Positions 34,897 to 43,173 are shown, counted from the stretch's first letter. The stretch: DNA of 64,000 bases from CBDCNH01 sp965219015 (GCA_965219015.1 CBDCNH010000013.1:1-64000), one strand, 5' to 3'. Notes: generated from the letters alone by a model not told the origin. Numbers and translations are program-made.

Positions 34897-35707
34897 CGCT
34901 GGACGCCTAAGGGATTCGAGATTGCCGACAGACCGCGATGGTGAACCGCCTCCGCGCTTCGCGACCGGCGCCGCAAGCCGCCCGCGACTTCTCGGCCGCC
35001 TGCCGCTCGCGACGCGTCTGACGCTGGACGCCTCCGGCGGTTCGAGGTCGCCGGCAGACCGCGATGGTACACCGCTTCCCCGCTTCGCGACCGACGCCGC
35101 AAGCCGCCCGCGGTTGCAGGGCCGCAGCGAGCCGCGACCGTCAGCGGACCGCGACGGTGAACGTCTCGGCCGGCCTGCCGCTCGCGCAGGGCGTCCGCTT
35201 CGATGTCTGACGCTGGACGCCTCCGGCGGTTCGAGGTCGCCGGCAGACCGCGATGGTACACCGCTTCCCCGCTTCGCGACCGACGCCGCAAGCCGCCCGC
35301 GGTTGCAGGGCCGCAGCGAGCCGCGACCGTCAGCGGACCGCGACGGTGGACTTCTCGACCGGCCTGCCGCTCGCGCAGGGCGTCCGCTTCGACGTCTGAC
35401 GCGTCGCCCAGCGCATGGCGCGGCACCGGCGGAGCCCGTCCGGCGGCGGACCGCTCCGAGCCGCCCGCTGCGTCGTCCGACGCGAGGCACCTCCGGCGGC
35501 GGCCATCAGGGATGGACGGACCCGACGGCCGCACGTGCCACGGATTACGGTGGCGGCCTGCCGTCGCGCAGGCGCTTCGCGCCCCGTTCCGGGCGTCGCC
35601 GGCGACCGCGGGGCTCCGATGGACAATGTGCGCCGACGGCCCCCTCGACCGACCTGCCGCTCGCGCAGGGCGGCCGCTTCGACGTCTGACGCTGGACACC
35701 TCCGGCG
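34833..35707. repeat. Tandem duplications of the amaB 3' end
   Basis: The final 63 bases of amaB (34833-34895, through the TG of its TGA) recur at 35147-35209 and 35336-35398, and its later part again at 35649-35707. The core is two near-identical 189-bp units (35021-35209 and 35210-35398, about five differences), preceded by a shrunken 125-bp unit (34896-35020). Each unit restores the stop codon. The length of 189 is a multiple of three, so a long open frame runs through, but its translation is arginine/proline-rich and I see no gene. No other gene occupies 34897-35727. Confidence 0.88.
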
Positions 35708-35727
35708 GGCGCCACTATCTCGCCCGG

Positions 35728-36201
35728 ATGCCCGCCAAGTCCGATCCGAACTCGAAGCTGATCGCCGAGAACCGGCGCGCGCGATATGACTACGCCATCG
35801 AGGACGATCTCGAGTGCGGCATCATCCTCGAGGGGTCGGAGGTGAAGTCGCTCCGTATCGGCGGTGCCAACATCGCCGAGAGCTACGCTTCGGTCGAGGG
35901 CCGCGAGCTCTGGCTCGTCAACGGCTACATCGCGCCCTATCGCGAGGCCAAGACCTTCGGCCACGAGGAGCGCCGCCGCCGCAAGCTCCTCGTGCGCGGC
36001 AAGGAGCTGGCGCGGCTCTGGTCCGCGACGGCGCGCGAGGGCATGACGCTGGTGCCGCTCAGGATGTACTTCAACGACCGCGGGATCGTGAAGCTCCGCA
36101 TCGGCATCGCCAAGGGCAAGAAGCTCGCCGACAAGCGCGCGACCTCGGCCAAGCGCGACTGGGAGCGCCAGAAGGCCCGGATCATGCGCGAGAACGCCTG
36201 A
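35728..36201 (+). CDS. smpB: SsrA-binding protein SmpB
   Basis: A 157-residue OB-fold RNA-binding protein that delivers tmRNA to stalled ribosomes. The family patterns are all visible: IAENRRARYDYAIED, GIILEGSEVKSLRIGGANI, RRRRKLLVRGKEL, VKLRIGIAKGKKLADKR and the basic tail DWERQKARIMRENA that inserts in the mRNA path. The start ATG 35728 fits family length; a much longer frame upstream runs through the repeat field and is not coding. It sits 20-odd bases after the last partial copy of the amaB end. Confidence 0.96.
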   Translation: MPAKSDPNSKLIAENRRARYDYAIEDDLECGIILEGSEVKSLRIGGANIAESYASVEGRELWLVNGYIAPYREAKTFGHEERRRRKLLVRGKELARLWSATAREGMTLVPLRMYFNDRGIVKLRIGIAKGKKLADKRATSAKRDWERQKARIMRENA

Positions 36202-36232
36202 CCGCGAGAACGCCAGAGGCCGCGAGAACGCC
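36187..36232 (+). repeat. Three short copies of the smpB 3' end
   Basis: CGCGAGAACGCC, the codons for the last residues of SmpB, occurs at 36187-36198 (in the gene), 36203-36214 and 36221-36232, spaced 16 and 18 bp. It is the same kind of 3'-end duplication as at amaB but on a small scale. Confidence 0.8.
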
Positions 36233-36247
36233 TGACCGCGAGGACGG

Positions 36248-36754
36248 TCAGACGGCAGGGACGCCCGCTTCGAGCGGGACGGCGAAGCACAGGCAGTTCT
36301 GGTCCTGCGCGCGGTTGAACGACAGGTCGCGCGTCAGGGTGCGGATCAGGTACCAGCCGAAGCCGCCCTCGGGGTGATCCTCGATGGGCTCGGCGACCGG
36401 CAGCGCATCGCCGGCCGGCAGAGCGTCTTCCTGCAGCGGCGTGCCGCGATCTCGGGTCTCGCACAGCAGGATGTGGTCGCGAAGCTCGATGCGGAGCTCG
36501 ATCGGCCCGGCCCAGGCGGCATAGGCGTGCTCGACGACGTTGTTGAGGATCTCCGCCAGCACCAGCTCGACCGTGCTGCGGTCATCGGCGCTGACGCCGA
36601 TGCGCGCGAGCGCCGCATCGGTATCGATGAGGGCGGCACGCACGGCAAACGCATCGGACGCGAACGCGATGTCGACCGCGAGACGGCTCCGGCGCGGTGC
36701 CGCGGGCGTCGCGTCAGCGCCGGGCATGGCTCGTGGGTCATGGTCGGGGAGCAC
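36248..36754 (-). CDS. RsbW-type anti-sigma factor/serine kinase
   Basis: A protein of about 168 residues with a GHKL ATPase fold of the HATPase_c_2 (RsbW/SpoIIAB-like) type. The N-box is VELVLAEILNNVVEHAY and the G1 box is CETRDRGTPL, followed by EGGFGWYLIRTLTRD. Such proteins bind a sigma factor or other target and phosphorylate a STAS-domain antagonist. The start may be GTG 36754 or ATG 36727. The STAS partner is 9 bp upstream on the same strand. No sigma factor or PP2C phosphatase is adjacent, so the output is unknown. Confidence 0.85.
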   Translation of the reverse strand: MLPDHDPRAMPGADATPAAPRRSRLAVDIAFASDAFAVRAALIDTDAALARIGVSADDRSTVELVLAEILNNVVEHAYAAWAGPIELRIELRDHILLCETRDRGTPLQEDALPAGDALPVAEPIEDHPEGGFGWYLIRTLTRDLSFNRAQDQNCLCFAVPLEAGVPAV

Positions 36755-36763
36755 GGGCCGCCC

Positions 36764-37105
36764 TCACGATGCCTGCGGATGGACGGCTTGCGCGGGCGCG
36801 TCTGCGTGGATCGTGAAGACCGCGTCCATCCGCGTCAGCCGAAACACCTTCGCGACACCCGGGGTCAGCCCTGCGAGCTCCAGCGTGCGTGCGGGCCTGA
36901 GATGCTTGAGAACCGCCACGACCGCGCCGAGCCCGCTCGAATCGAGGAACGTCACCTGCGAGAGATCGAGGACCACGCGGCCGGCAGTCTCGTCGACAAG
37001 CTCGCGCATCCGGTCCTTGAACTGGATGGCCACGGCGGCGTCGATGCGCGGCTCGAGCACGCGGATGCAGTAGGGATCGCTGCCGGTTTCGGCGAAGACT
37101 TGCAT
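36764..37105 (-). CDS. STAS-domain anti-sigma factor antagonist
   Basis: A 113-residue single STAS domain. VVLDLSQVTFLDSSGLGAVV contains the serine (DSSG) that an RsbW-type kinase phosphorylates to inactivate the antagonist; LELAGLTPGVAKVFRLTRMD is the following strand-helix. ATG 37105 (MQVFAETG) is preferred to the in-frame codon at 37123 because GAGG precedes it. It is co-transcribed with the downstream RsbW-like gene, forming a partner-switching pair. Confidence 0.88.
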   Translation of the reverse strand: MQVFAETGSDPYCIRVLEPRIDAAVAIQFKDRMRELVDETAGRVVLDLSQVTFLDSSGLGAVVAVLKHLRPARTLELAGLTPGVAKVFRLTRMDAVFTIHADAPAQAVHPQAS

Positions 37106-37193
37106 GGCCAGACACCTCGTCACGGACGGTTGCTTGGCGTCACGCTATCCGGCAATCGTTAAGGCGGCGTTCGCGCCGACGGGGAGGGTCGCC

Positions 37194-37658
37194 ATGCGCG
37201 CAGACTACGAAGACCTCGCCCGCGCCATCGCGGGCGCAACCGAGGGAGAGACCGACGCGGTCGCGCGGATGGCAATCGTCGCGGCGGTGCTCCACCCGGC
37301 CGACGACCGGTTCGACTGGACCGGCTTCTACCGCGTCCGGGGCGACCGGATGCTGAAGCTCGGGCCGTTCCAGGGCGCGCTCGCCTGCACCGCGATCCCG
37401 TTCGACCGCGGCGTCTGCGGGGCGGCCGCGCGGACCGGCGAGGTCCAGGTCGTCGCTGACGTCCACGCCTTTCCAGGTCACATCGCCTGCGCCGCCTCGA
37501 CGCGCTCCGAAATCGTGCTGCCGGTGACGGGCGCAGGCGGCCGGCTCCTCGGCGTGCTCGACATCGACAGCGACCGCCCCGCGGCCTTCGACACGGCGGA
37601 CGCCGAGGGGCTCGCCGCCATTCTTGCCGCCACGTTCGGGGAGACCGGGGATGCCTGA
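37194..37658 (+). CDS. msrC: Free methionine-(R)-sulfoxide reductase, GAF domain
   Basis: A 154-residue GAF-domain protein. C65, C75 and C99 (ALACTAIPF; DRGVCGAAA; FPGHIACAA) have the same spacing of 10 and 24 as the three catalytic cysteines of the E. coli free-Met-R-sulfoxide reductase, so enzymatic function rather than signalling is likely. The pocket motif VVADVHAFPGHIAC is complete. GGGGAGGG precedes ATG 37194. It is divergent from the STAS/RsbW pair, and its stop overlaps the next gene's start by 8 bp. Confidence 0.9.
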   Translation: MRADYEDLARAIAGATEGETDAVARMAIVAAVLHPADDRFDWTGFYRVRGDRMLKLGPFQGALACTAIPFDRGVCGAAARTGEVQVVADVHAFPGHIACAASTRSEIVLPVTGAGGRLLGVLDIDSDRPAAFDTADAEGLAAILAATFGETGDA

Positions 37659-38033
37659 AGCCCGCGCTGGCGGCTGCCTCTGCGGCGGCGTGCGCTTCGA
37701 GGTGCGGGGCCCGATGCGCGCGGTGGTGTTCTGCCACTGCGGCCTCTGCCGCCGCACGACCGGGCACTACATGGCCTCGACGAACGTGGCGACGGCGGAC
37801 CTCGTCCTCAAGCGCGACGACACGCTGCGCTGGTTCCATTCCTCCGACGCCGCGCGGCGCGGGTTCTGCGGCACCTGCGGCGCGAGCCTCTTCTGGCAGG
37901 CCGACGGGGCGACCGGACCGCCATCGCGGCGGGCGCGCTCGACATGCCGACCGGCCTCGGGGGCGAGCGCCATATCTTCGTCGCCGACAAGGGCGACTGG
38001 TACGCCATCGCCGACGGCCTGCCGCAAGAGTGA
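37651..38033 (+). pseudogene. GFA/CENP-V family glutathione-dependent enzyme, frameshifted
   Basis: The N-terminal part shows the zinc ligands of the GFA fold (GGCLCGGV; CHCGLCRRTTGH; FCGTCGASLFWQAD). Just after QADGA the frame is lost: the family tail DRTAIAAGALDMPTGLG then HIFVADKGDWYAIADGLP lies in another frame and ends at TGA 38031-38033. One base missing near 37906-37911 explains this. The start overlaps msrC by 8 bp and the end overlaps the pseudouridine synthase start (GTGA). Either recently inactivated or a sequencing slip in a G-rich run. Confidence 0.8.
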
Positions 38034-38671
38034 CCGCCTATGCGCCGCCGGACGGGCCGCTCAGGGTGCTCCATGCCGACGCCGACATCCTCGTCCTCGA
38101 CAAGCCGGCTGGGCTCCTGAGCGTGCCCGGCAAGGGGCCGGAGCTCGCGGACTGCCTCGTCACGCGGGCGCAGGCGGAGCACCCCGCGGCGCTCCTCGTT
38201 CACCGGCTCGACCGCGACACCTCGGGGGTGATCGTGCTCGGGCTGACGCGGGCGGCGCAGCGCGACCTCGGGCTTCAGTTCGAGACGCGGCGGGTGAAGA
38301 AGGTCTACGTCGCGCGGGTCTGGGGGCGTGTCGCGGAGGCGTCGGGGGAGGTGAACCTGCCGCTGGCGGTCGACTGGCCGAACCGTCCGCTGCAGCACGT
38401 GACGCCGGACGGGCGGCCCGCCCAGACGACGTGGCGCGTGGTCCGGCACGAGGGCGACACGACGCGCCTGCGGCTCATGCCGCGCACCGGGCGCAGCCAC
38501 CAGCTCCGCGTCCACATGCAGGCGATCGGCCATCCGATCCTCGGCGACCCGTTCTACGCGACAGGCCCGGCACGCGACTTCCCGCGCCTCATGCTCCACG
38601 CCGAGAGCCTGCGCCTGCGCCATCCGGCGTCGGGCGTGACGCTCACCTTTTCGGCGCGCTGTCCGTTCTGA
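38030..38671 (+). CDS. rluA: RluA-family pseudouridine synthase
   Basis: A 213-residue pseudouridine synthase. LVLDKPAGLLSVPGKG is motif I, LLVHRLDRDTSGVIVLGLT contains the catalytic aspartate (HRLDRDTSG), and RTGRSHQLRVHMQAIGHPILGDPFY is the C-terminal motif. Compact length and the lack of an S4 domain point to RluA, which modifies 23S rRNA U746 and some tRNAs at U32. The start is GTG at 38030, overlapping the GFA stop. A 7-bp inverted repeat (TCCGTTC-T-GAACGGA) straddles its stop codon. Confidence 0.9.
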   Translation: MTAYAPPDGPLRVLHADADILVLDKPAGLLSVPGKGPELADCLVTRAQAEHPAALLVHRLDRDTSGVIVLGLTRAAQRDLGLQFETRRVKKVYVARVWGRVAEASGEVNLPLAVDWPNRPLQHVTPDGRPAQTTWRVVRHEGDTTRLRLMPRTGRSHQLRVHMQAIGHPILGDPFYATGPARDFPRLMLHAESLRLRHPASGVTLTFSARCPF

Positions 38672-38713
38672 ACGGAGTGGCTATTTACGTGATCGAGGGG
38701 GCCGGAGTTTCAA

Positions 38714-38731
38714 CCAATTCAAATGAATTGG
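38714..38731. promoter_or_regulatory. Perfect inverted repeat upstream of VPLPA-CTERM gene
   Basis: CCAATTCA-AA-TGAATTGG, 8-bp arms with a 2-bp centre, in an unusually AT-rich 170-bp gap. It lies 110-130 bp upstream of the surface-protein gene and could be a transcription factor site for it. No obvious regulator is adjacent. Confidence 0.5.
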
Positions 38732-38841
38732 CCAATTACGCCTGAAAACATTGTGACCGATGCAAGGCCGTTAACAATTGGACCGAGCCGTTTCGATCTG
38801 TTCAGGTTGTTCCGTTCAAAATGGCAATAGGGATCAGTTCG

Positions 38842-39786
38842 ATGAAAACAGCTATTTTCGCAGCCGCGGCCACCTGCGTCGTCGCCTCGGGCGCCGGGGC
38901 GGCCACGACGGGTCAGGGCACGGGCTACGTGCTCGGCGACGGCGGCACGACGCTCTCGGCGGTCCTGTCGCTCGCCACGCCGGTTGCGACGGGGACGGTC
39001 GCCCTCAACGACAGCGGCGTGCCGGTGGCGCTCGACGCCATCGCCTACCGCCCCAACACCGGCGGTTTCTTCGGCTATCAGGACGCGACCGACACGGTCT
39101 ACAGCGTCGACGTGGCGACGGGTGCGGTCAGCGCGGTGATCTCGGGTGGGCCGAAGCCGGACATGCCGACTGTCGAGACGACGACGCCGGTGCTGGGCTT
39201 CGACTTCAACAACGTGCTCGACGCCGCGCGCGTCGTCAGCGCGAACGACGAGAACCTCGTGTTCTTCCCGACCCCGACGCGCGATCCCGCGGACCTCGTC
39301 CGCGCGACGGACCTCTTCTACGTCGCCGGCGACGCCAACGAGGGCGCGGACCCGAACGTGTTCGCCAACGCCTACACCAACGCGGTGGCGCTGCCGGTGA
39401 GCGCGACGCAGCAGTACGTCCTCGACAGCAACCTCGACATCCTCGCAACGCTCGGCAACAACGAAGGCACGCTGGCGACGGTCGGGCAGATCCTCGTCGA
39501 CGGCACGGCGCTCGACTTCTCGGACGTGGGCGGGCTCGACATCCTGTCGCTGCGCGAGGGCGACAACCTCGCCGTCGCGCTCCTCACCGTCGGAGGCCTC
39601 TCGAACCTCTACAGCTTCGGGCTCCCGACGGACGCGGGCGATGTCACCGCGACCTTGCTCGGGTCGCTCGGCACCGGCTACTCGGGCCTCGCGGTGGCGC
39701 CCGCCGCGGTGCCGCTGCCGGCGGCGGGGCTCCTGCTCGTCGCTGGCCTCGGCGGCCTCACGCTCCTGCGCGCGCGGCGCGCCTGA
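38842..39786 (+). CDS. Secreted DUF4394-type protein with VPLPA-CTERM anchor
   Basis: A protein of about 314 residues. A signal peptide (MKTAIFAAAATCVVASGAGA) is followed by a beta-rich repeat region with DUF4394-like segments (ALDAIAYRPNTGGFFGYQ, VLGFDFNN, GGLSNLYSFGLPTDAG), and then a C-terminal sorting signal: VPLPAAGLLLVAGLGG, hydrophobic, ending RARRA. VPLPA-CTERM tails are processed by a dedicated exosortase system in Rhodobacterales; that exosortase is not in the window. ATG 38821 would add seven residues. Likely an exopolysaccharide- or surface-associated protein. Confidence 0.88.
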   Translation: MKTAIFAAAATCVVASGAGAATTGQGTGYVLGDGGTTLSAVLSLATPVATGTVALNDSGVPVALDAIAYRPNTGGFFGYQDATDTVYSVDVATGAVSAVISGGPKPDMPTVETTTPVLGFDFNNVLDAARVVSANDENLVFFPTPTRDPADLVRATDLFYVAGDANEGADPNVFANAYTNAVALPVSATQQYVLDSNLDILATLGNNEGTLATVGQILVDGTALDFSDVGGLDILSLREGDNLAVALLTVGGLSNLYSFGLPTDAGDVTATLLGSLGTGYSGLAVAPAAVPLPAAGLLLVAGLGGLTLLRARRA

Positions 39787-39794
39787 CCGTCACC

Positions 39795-39817
39795 GGGCGG
39801 GGGCCAGGCCTCCGCCC
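39795..39817. terminator. Bidirectional hairpin between convergent genes
   Basis: GGGCGGGGGCC-A-GGCCTCCGCCC forms an 11-bp GC-rich stem with one mismatch, exactly in the 39-bp gap between the convergent VPLPA-CTERM and hydroquinone reductase genes. It has no clear T-run, but its position suits a two-way terminator. Confidence 0.6.
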
Positions 39818-39825
39818 AACCACGA

Positions 39826-40854
39826 TCATGCGGGCGGATGCGCCGCCGTCTCGCGCCCGTCGCGCTGCTTCGCCTCGGCATCGCCGCCGCCGTCCGGCAG
39901 CGAGAAGTCGAGCACCGGGTTGATCGGCACGATGCGGTGCGGATTGATGGTGTCATGGCTGTAATGGTAATGCCGCACGAAATGGTCGAAATGCACCGTC
40001 GCGGCGATGCCCGGCCAGGTGTAGAGCTCGCGCGTAAGGAGCCACAGCCGCGGGTAGTCGGTGATCCGCGCGCGGTTGCACTTGAAGTGCTGGTGGTAGA
40101 CCGCGTCGAAGCGAATGAGCGTCGGGAAGAGGCGCCAGTCCGCTTCGGTGATCGCGTCGCCCATCAGGTAGCGCCGCCCGTCGAGCCGCGCCTCGATCCA
40201 GTCGAGCGTGTCGAAGACCTCGCGCACCGCCTCGTCGTAGGCGTCCTGCGTGGTCGCGAAGCCGGCGCGGTAGACGCCGTTGTTGAAGCCCGAATAGACG
40301 CGCGCGTTGACCTCCTCGATCTCGGCCCGGAGCGCCTCCGGCCAGTAGTCGCCCGCGTTGCCCGTCACGCCGTCGAAGGCGGAATTGAACATGCGGATAA
40401 TTTCCGAACTCTCGTTCGACACGATCGCACCGCGCTCCTTGTCCCAGAGCACCGGCACCGTGACGCGGCCCGAGGCGTCCGGGCGGGCGCGGGTGTAGAT
40501 GTCGCGGAGGTATGGCAGGCCGAAGAGCGTGTCCCCGGTGGTGCCCGGGAAGCCCGTGCCGAAGGTCCAGCCGTCGTCGAGCATGTCGGGATGCACGACC
40601 GAGATGGAGATCGCGTCCTCGAGCCCCTTCAGCGCGCGGAAGATCAGCGTCCGGTGGGCCCAGGGGCAGGCGTAGCTGACATAGAGGTGATAGCGCCCCG
40701 CCTCGGCCCGGAACCCGCCCTCGCCGGACGGGCCCGGCGCGCCGTCGGGCGTGATCCAGTTGCGGAACGCCGAGGTCGAGCGCTCGAACGAGCCGCCGGT
40801 CTTCTTGGTGTCGTACCAGCCGGTGTCCCAGCGTCCGTCGATCAGTCGGCCCAT
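39826..40854 (-). CDS. Glutathionyl-hydroquinone reductase
   Basis: A 342-residue Xi-class glutathione transferase. The active-site cysteine is C63 in YVSYACPWAHRTLIFRAL, the same position as in E. coli YqjG. TVPVLWDKERGAIVSNESSEIIRMFN is the glutathione-binding part and the C-terminal domain contains DAVYHQHFKCNRARITDYP and HYHYSHDTINPHRIVP, both diagnostic of the class. It reduces glutathionylated hydroquinones in the cytosol. The last 20 or so residues are charged and variable. Confidence 0.93.
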   Translation of the reverse strand: MGRLIDGRWDTGWYDTKKTGGSFERSTSAFRNWITPDGAPGPSGEGGFRAEAGRYHLYVSYACPWAHRTLIFRALKGLEDAISISVVHPDMLDDGWTFGTGFPGTTGDTLFGLPYLRDIYTRARPDASGRVTVPVLWDKERGAIVSNESSEIIRMFNSAFDGVTGNAGDYWPEALRAEIEEVNARVYSGFNNGVYRAGFATTQDAYDEAVREVFDTLDWIEARLDGRRYLMGDAITEADWRLFPTLIRFDAVYHQHFKCNRARITDYPRLWLLTRELYTWPGIAATVHFDHFVRHYHYSHDTINPHRIVPINPVLDFSLPDGGGDAEAKQRDGRETAAHPPA

Positions 40855-41018
40855 GTGCGTCCTCCTCGCCCGTCCTTTCGCGCCGGACCTAGCCCGCTCC
40901 GGCGCGGATCAACACGGCCAAAGGGCGCAGCCGCCCCCGCACTTTCGCACATCGTTAACAGAGCTTGATTTCAGCCGCGGAAAGCGCAAGCTCGGATCGG
41001 TCCCGGGGGGGATGAACG

Positions 41019-41351
41019 ATGTCAAGCTATTTGCCGCAAGAGGTCCGCGACGGCCTGGCGGGCGTACGACCTGTCGCCGCGGGCCGGCTGACCGTCCGCT
41101 CGGGCGGCCAGACCATTCCGATCGTCCGCATCTGGGACACGGGCTTCGCGCTCGCGCCGCATGCGCGTCTGCGTCAGGGGCGCGTCGACCTCTACGACGG
41201 CGCGCGCTATCTCGGCGAGTGTCTCGTGACGCTGCGGATGGAGGGCGCGGAGCTGGTGTGCGACGTGAAGCGCCGCACCAGCGCCGGCACCGCTCCGCCC
41301 GCGGATTTCGTCCGCGAGCGGCCGGAGCCTGCGAGCCTCCTCGCGCGCTGA
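41019..41351 (+). CDS. Conserved hypothetical protein, PilZ-like small domain
   Basis: A 110-residue protein. The core IPIVRIWDTGFALAPHARLRQG then VDLYDGARYLGECLVT resembles short beta-barrel proteins of roseobacters that look PilZ-like but lack the RxxxR and D/NxSxxG c-di-GMP motifs. No function is assigned. An AAGC-rich leader gives no clear ribosome site. It converges directly on the PatB-like gene with no gap. Confidence 0.6.
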   Translation: MSSYLPQEVRDGLAGVRPVAAGRLTVRSGGQTIPIVRIWDTGFALAPHARLRQGRVDLYDGARYLGECLVTLRMEGAELVCDVKRRTSAGTAPPADFVRERPEPASLLAR

Positions 41352-42539
41352 CTATTGCAGATCGGCGAAGGCGTCCTGCAGCCGGCCGACGGCTTCCGTC
41401 ACCATGTCGCGCGGGGCGGCGATGTTGATGCGGAGGAACGTCTCGCCGCCGGTCCCGAAGCTCGTGCCGTGGTTCACCGCGATGCGCGCGTCCTTCTCGA
41501 CGCGGCGGGTGAACTCGGCGGCGTCCATGCCCGTGCCCGCGAAGTCCACCCAGGCGAGGTAGGTCGCCTCGAGCGGCATCGAGACCACGCCGGGGATCGC
41601 GCCCACGCCCGCGTCGAACACCTGCCGGTTGCCGTCGAGGTAGCCCATCAGGTCGTCGACCCAGGCCGCGCCCTCGGGCGAATAGGCCGCCGTCGCCATG
41701 TGCATCCCGAACGAATTGGGCGAGATGCCGAGCGCCATCATGCGGGCCGCGAACCGCGCCCGGAGCGTCTCGTCGGCGATGATGACGTTGCCGCTGTGCG
41801 CGCCGGCGATGTTGAACGTCTTGGTCGTGGCCGACATCATCACCAGCCGGTCGGCGATGTCGGGGCAGGTCGCGGCCATCGCGTGATGCGTCTGGCCGGG
41901 GAAGACGAGGTCGTGGTGGATCTCGTCCGACAACAGCACGAGGTCGTGGCGCGTGCAGAAGTCCGCGACGCCGCGCAGCTCCTCGGGCGTCCAGACCCGC
42001 CCGCCGGGGTTGTGCGGCGAGCACAGGATGACCATGCGCTCCCGGCCGGTCAGCATCGCGTCGTAGGCCGCGAAGTCGAGCCCGTAGCGCCCCTCCGTGC
42101 GGACCATCGGGCACTCGACCACCGCGCGGCCCGACGCCGCGATGATCCGCGCGAAGGCGTGGTAGACCGGCGTGAAGAGCACCACCCCATCGCCCGGCGC
42201 GGTGAACGCGTCGATGCACATCGCGGTACCGTTGACGAGGCCGTGCGTGGTGAAGATGTGCGCGGGGTCGACCTCCCAGCGGTGCCGCGTCCGCATCCAC
42301 CAGGTGATCGCCTCGCGGTAGGCGGTGTCGTTGCCGAAGTAGCCGAAGACCCCGTGGTCGACCATGCCCTGCACCGCGGCGGCGACGACGCTCGGCGGGC
42401 GGAACTCCATGTCCGCGACCCACATGGCGATGCCGTCGTCGGGGGCCACGCCGAACATCGGCTGCATCATGTCCCATTTCGCGCAATGGGTGCCGCGGCG
42501 GTCGATCCGCTCGTCGAAGGTCGTGCCGTCGAGGCTCAT
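41352..42539 (-). CDS. MalY/PatB-type pyridoxal-phosphate C-S lyase/aminotransferase
   Basis: A 395-residue fold-type I PLP enzyme. The N-terminal IDRRGTHCAKWD and WVADMEFRPP are typical of the MalY/PatB group. CSPHNPGGRVW and LLSDEIHHDLVF contact the cofactor, and the Schiff-base lysine lies in SATTKTFNIAGAHSG. It should cleave cystathionine or cysteine conjugates, and some members are aminotransferases. The start ATG 42539 fits the family; the longer frame adds a proline-rich leader. It is a single gene facing left, with the deformylase cluster diverging from it. Confidence 0.9.
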   Translation of the reverse strand: MSLDGTTFDERIDRRGTHCAKWDMMQPMFGVAPDDGIAMWVADMEFRPPSVVAAAVQGMVDHGVFGYFGNDTAYREAITWWMRTRHRWEVDPAHIFTTHGLVNGTAMCIDAFTAPGDGVVLFTPVYHAFARIIAASGRAVVECPMVRTEGRYGLDFAAYDAMLTGRERMVILCSPHNPGGRVWTPEELRGVADFCTRHDLVLLSDEIHHDLVFPGQTHHAMAATCPDIADRLVMMSATTKTFNIAGAHSGNVIIADETLRARFAARMMALGISPNSFGMHMATAAYSPEGAAWVDDLMGYLDGNRQVFDAGVGAIPGVVSMPLEATYLAWVDFAGTGMDAAEFTRRVEKDARIAVNHGTSFGTGGETFLRINIAAPRDMVTEAVGRLQDAFADLQ

Positions 42540-42645
42540 GTCGGTCTCCGGTTTCCGCGGCCACGCTAACGCCACGCGCCCGGTACGCAAGGGGGCCTGC
42601 CGCGTGCCGGGGGCAGGGATTGCGGCACCTCGGGCCATCGCCTAA

Positions 42646-43173
42646 ATGCCGGGCATGATCCGCCCCATCCTTCTCCACCCCGATCCGCGCCTGAAGCGCG
42701 TCGCCGACCCGGTTGCGGAGATCACGCCGGGGGTGCGTACCCTGGCGCTCGACATGCTTGCGACGATGTACGCGGCCCCCGGCATCGGGCTCGCGGCGCC
42801 GCAGGTCGGCGTCGCGATCCGGCTCATCGTGCTCGACTGCGAGAAGGGCGAGGAGACGCCGCCCGCGCCCGTCGCGATGGTCAACCCCGAGGTGATCTGG
42901 GCGTCGGACGAACTTGCAACCTACGAGGAGGGGTGCCTCTCGATCCCCGAGCAGTACGGCGACGTCGAGCGGCCCGCGGCGGTGCAGGTGCGCTGGACCG
43001 GGCTCGACGGCGCCCCGGTCGAGCGGCGCTTCGACGGCCTCTGGGCGACCTGCGTCCAGCACGAGATCGACCATCTCGATGGAAAGCTCTTCATCGATTA
43101 CCTCAAGCCGCTGCGGCGCCAGATGATCACCCGGCGGATGGAGAAGCTGAAACGCGAACGGGCGCGGGCGTGA
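42646..43173 (+). CDS. def: Peptide deformylase
   Basis: A 175-residue (or 172 from ATG 42655) peptide deformylase. All three motifs are present: GIGLAAPQVG, EEGCLSIPEQ and QHEIDHLDGKLF. The Cys and two His residues bind the catalytic iron or zinc, and the Glu of HEIDH is the base. It removes the formyl group from nascent proteins. It overlaps a second deformylase by 4 bp, followed by fmt, so formylation and deformylation are co-expressed. Confidence 0.96.
   Translation: MPGMIRPILLHPDPRLKRVADPVAEITPGVRTLALDMLATMYAAPGIGLAAPQVGVAIRLIVLDCEKGEETPPAPVAMVNPEVIWASDELATYEEGCLSIPEQYGDVERPAAVQVRWTGLDGAPVERRFDGLWATCVQHEIDHLDGKLFIDYLKPLRRQMITRRMEKLKRERARA

Noticed and set aside
34922..35689. A 255-codon plus-strand frame with 63-residue repeats
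   Set aside because: It comes from 189-bp DNA repeats that copy the amaB 3' end in another frame; composition is Arg/Pro-rich and there is no ribosome site.
34833..35707. CRISPR-like array
   Set aside because: Units are long (189 bp), almost identical and without variable spacers; they are gene-end duplications.
38662..38676. Terminator at the rluA end
   Set aside because: TCCGTTC-T-GAACGGA has only a 1-nt loop, spans the stop codon and lacks a T-run.
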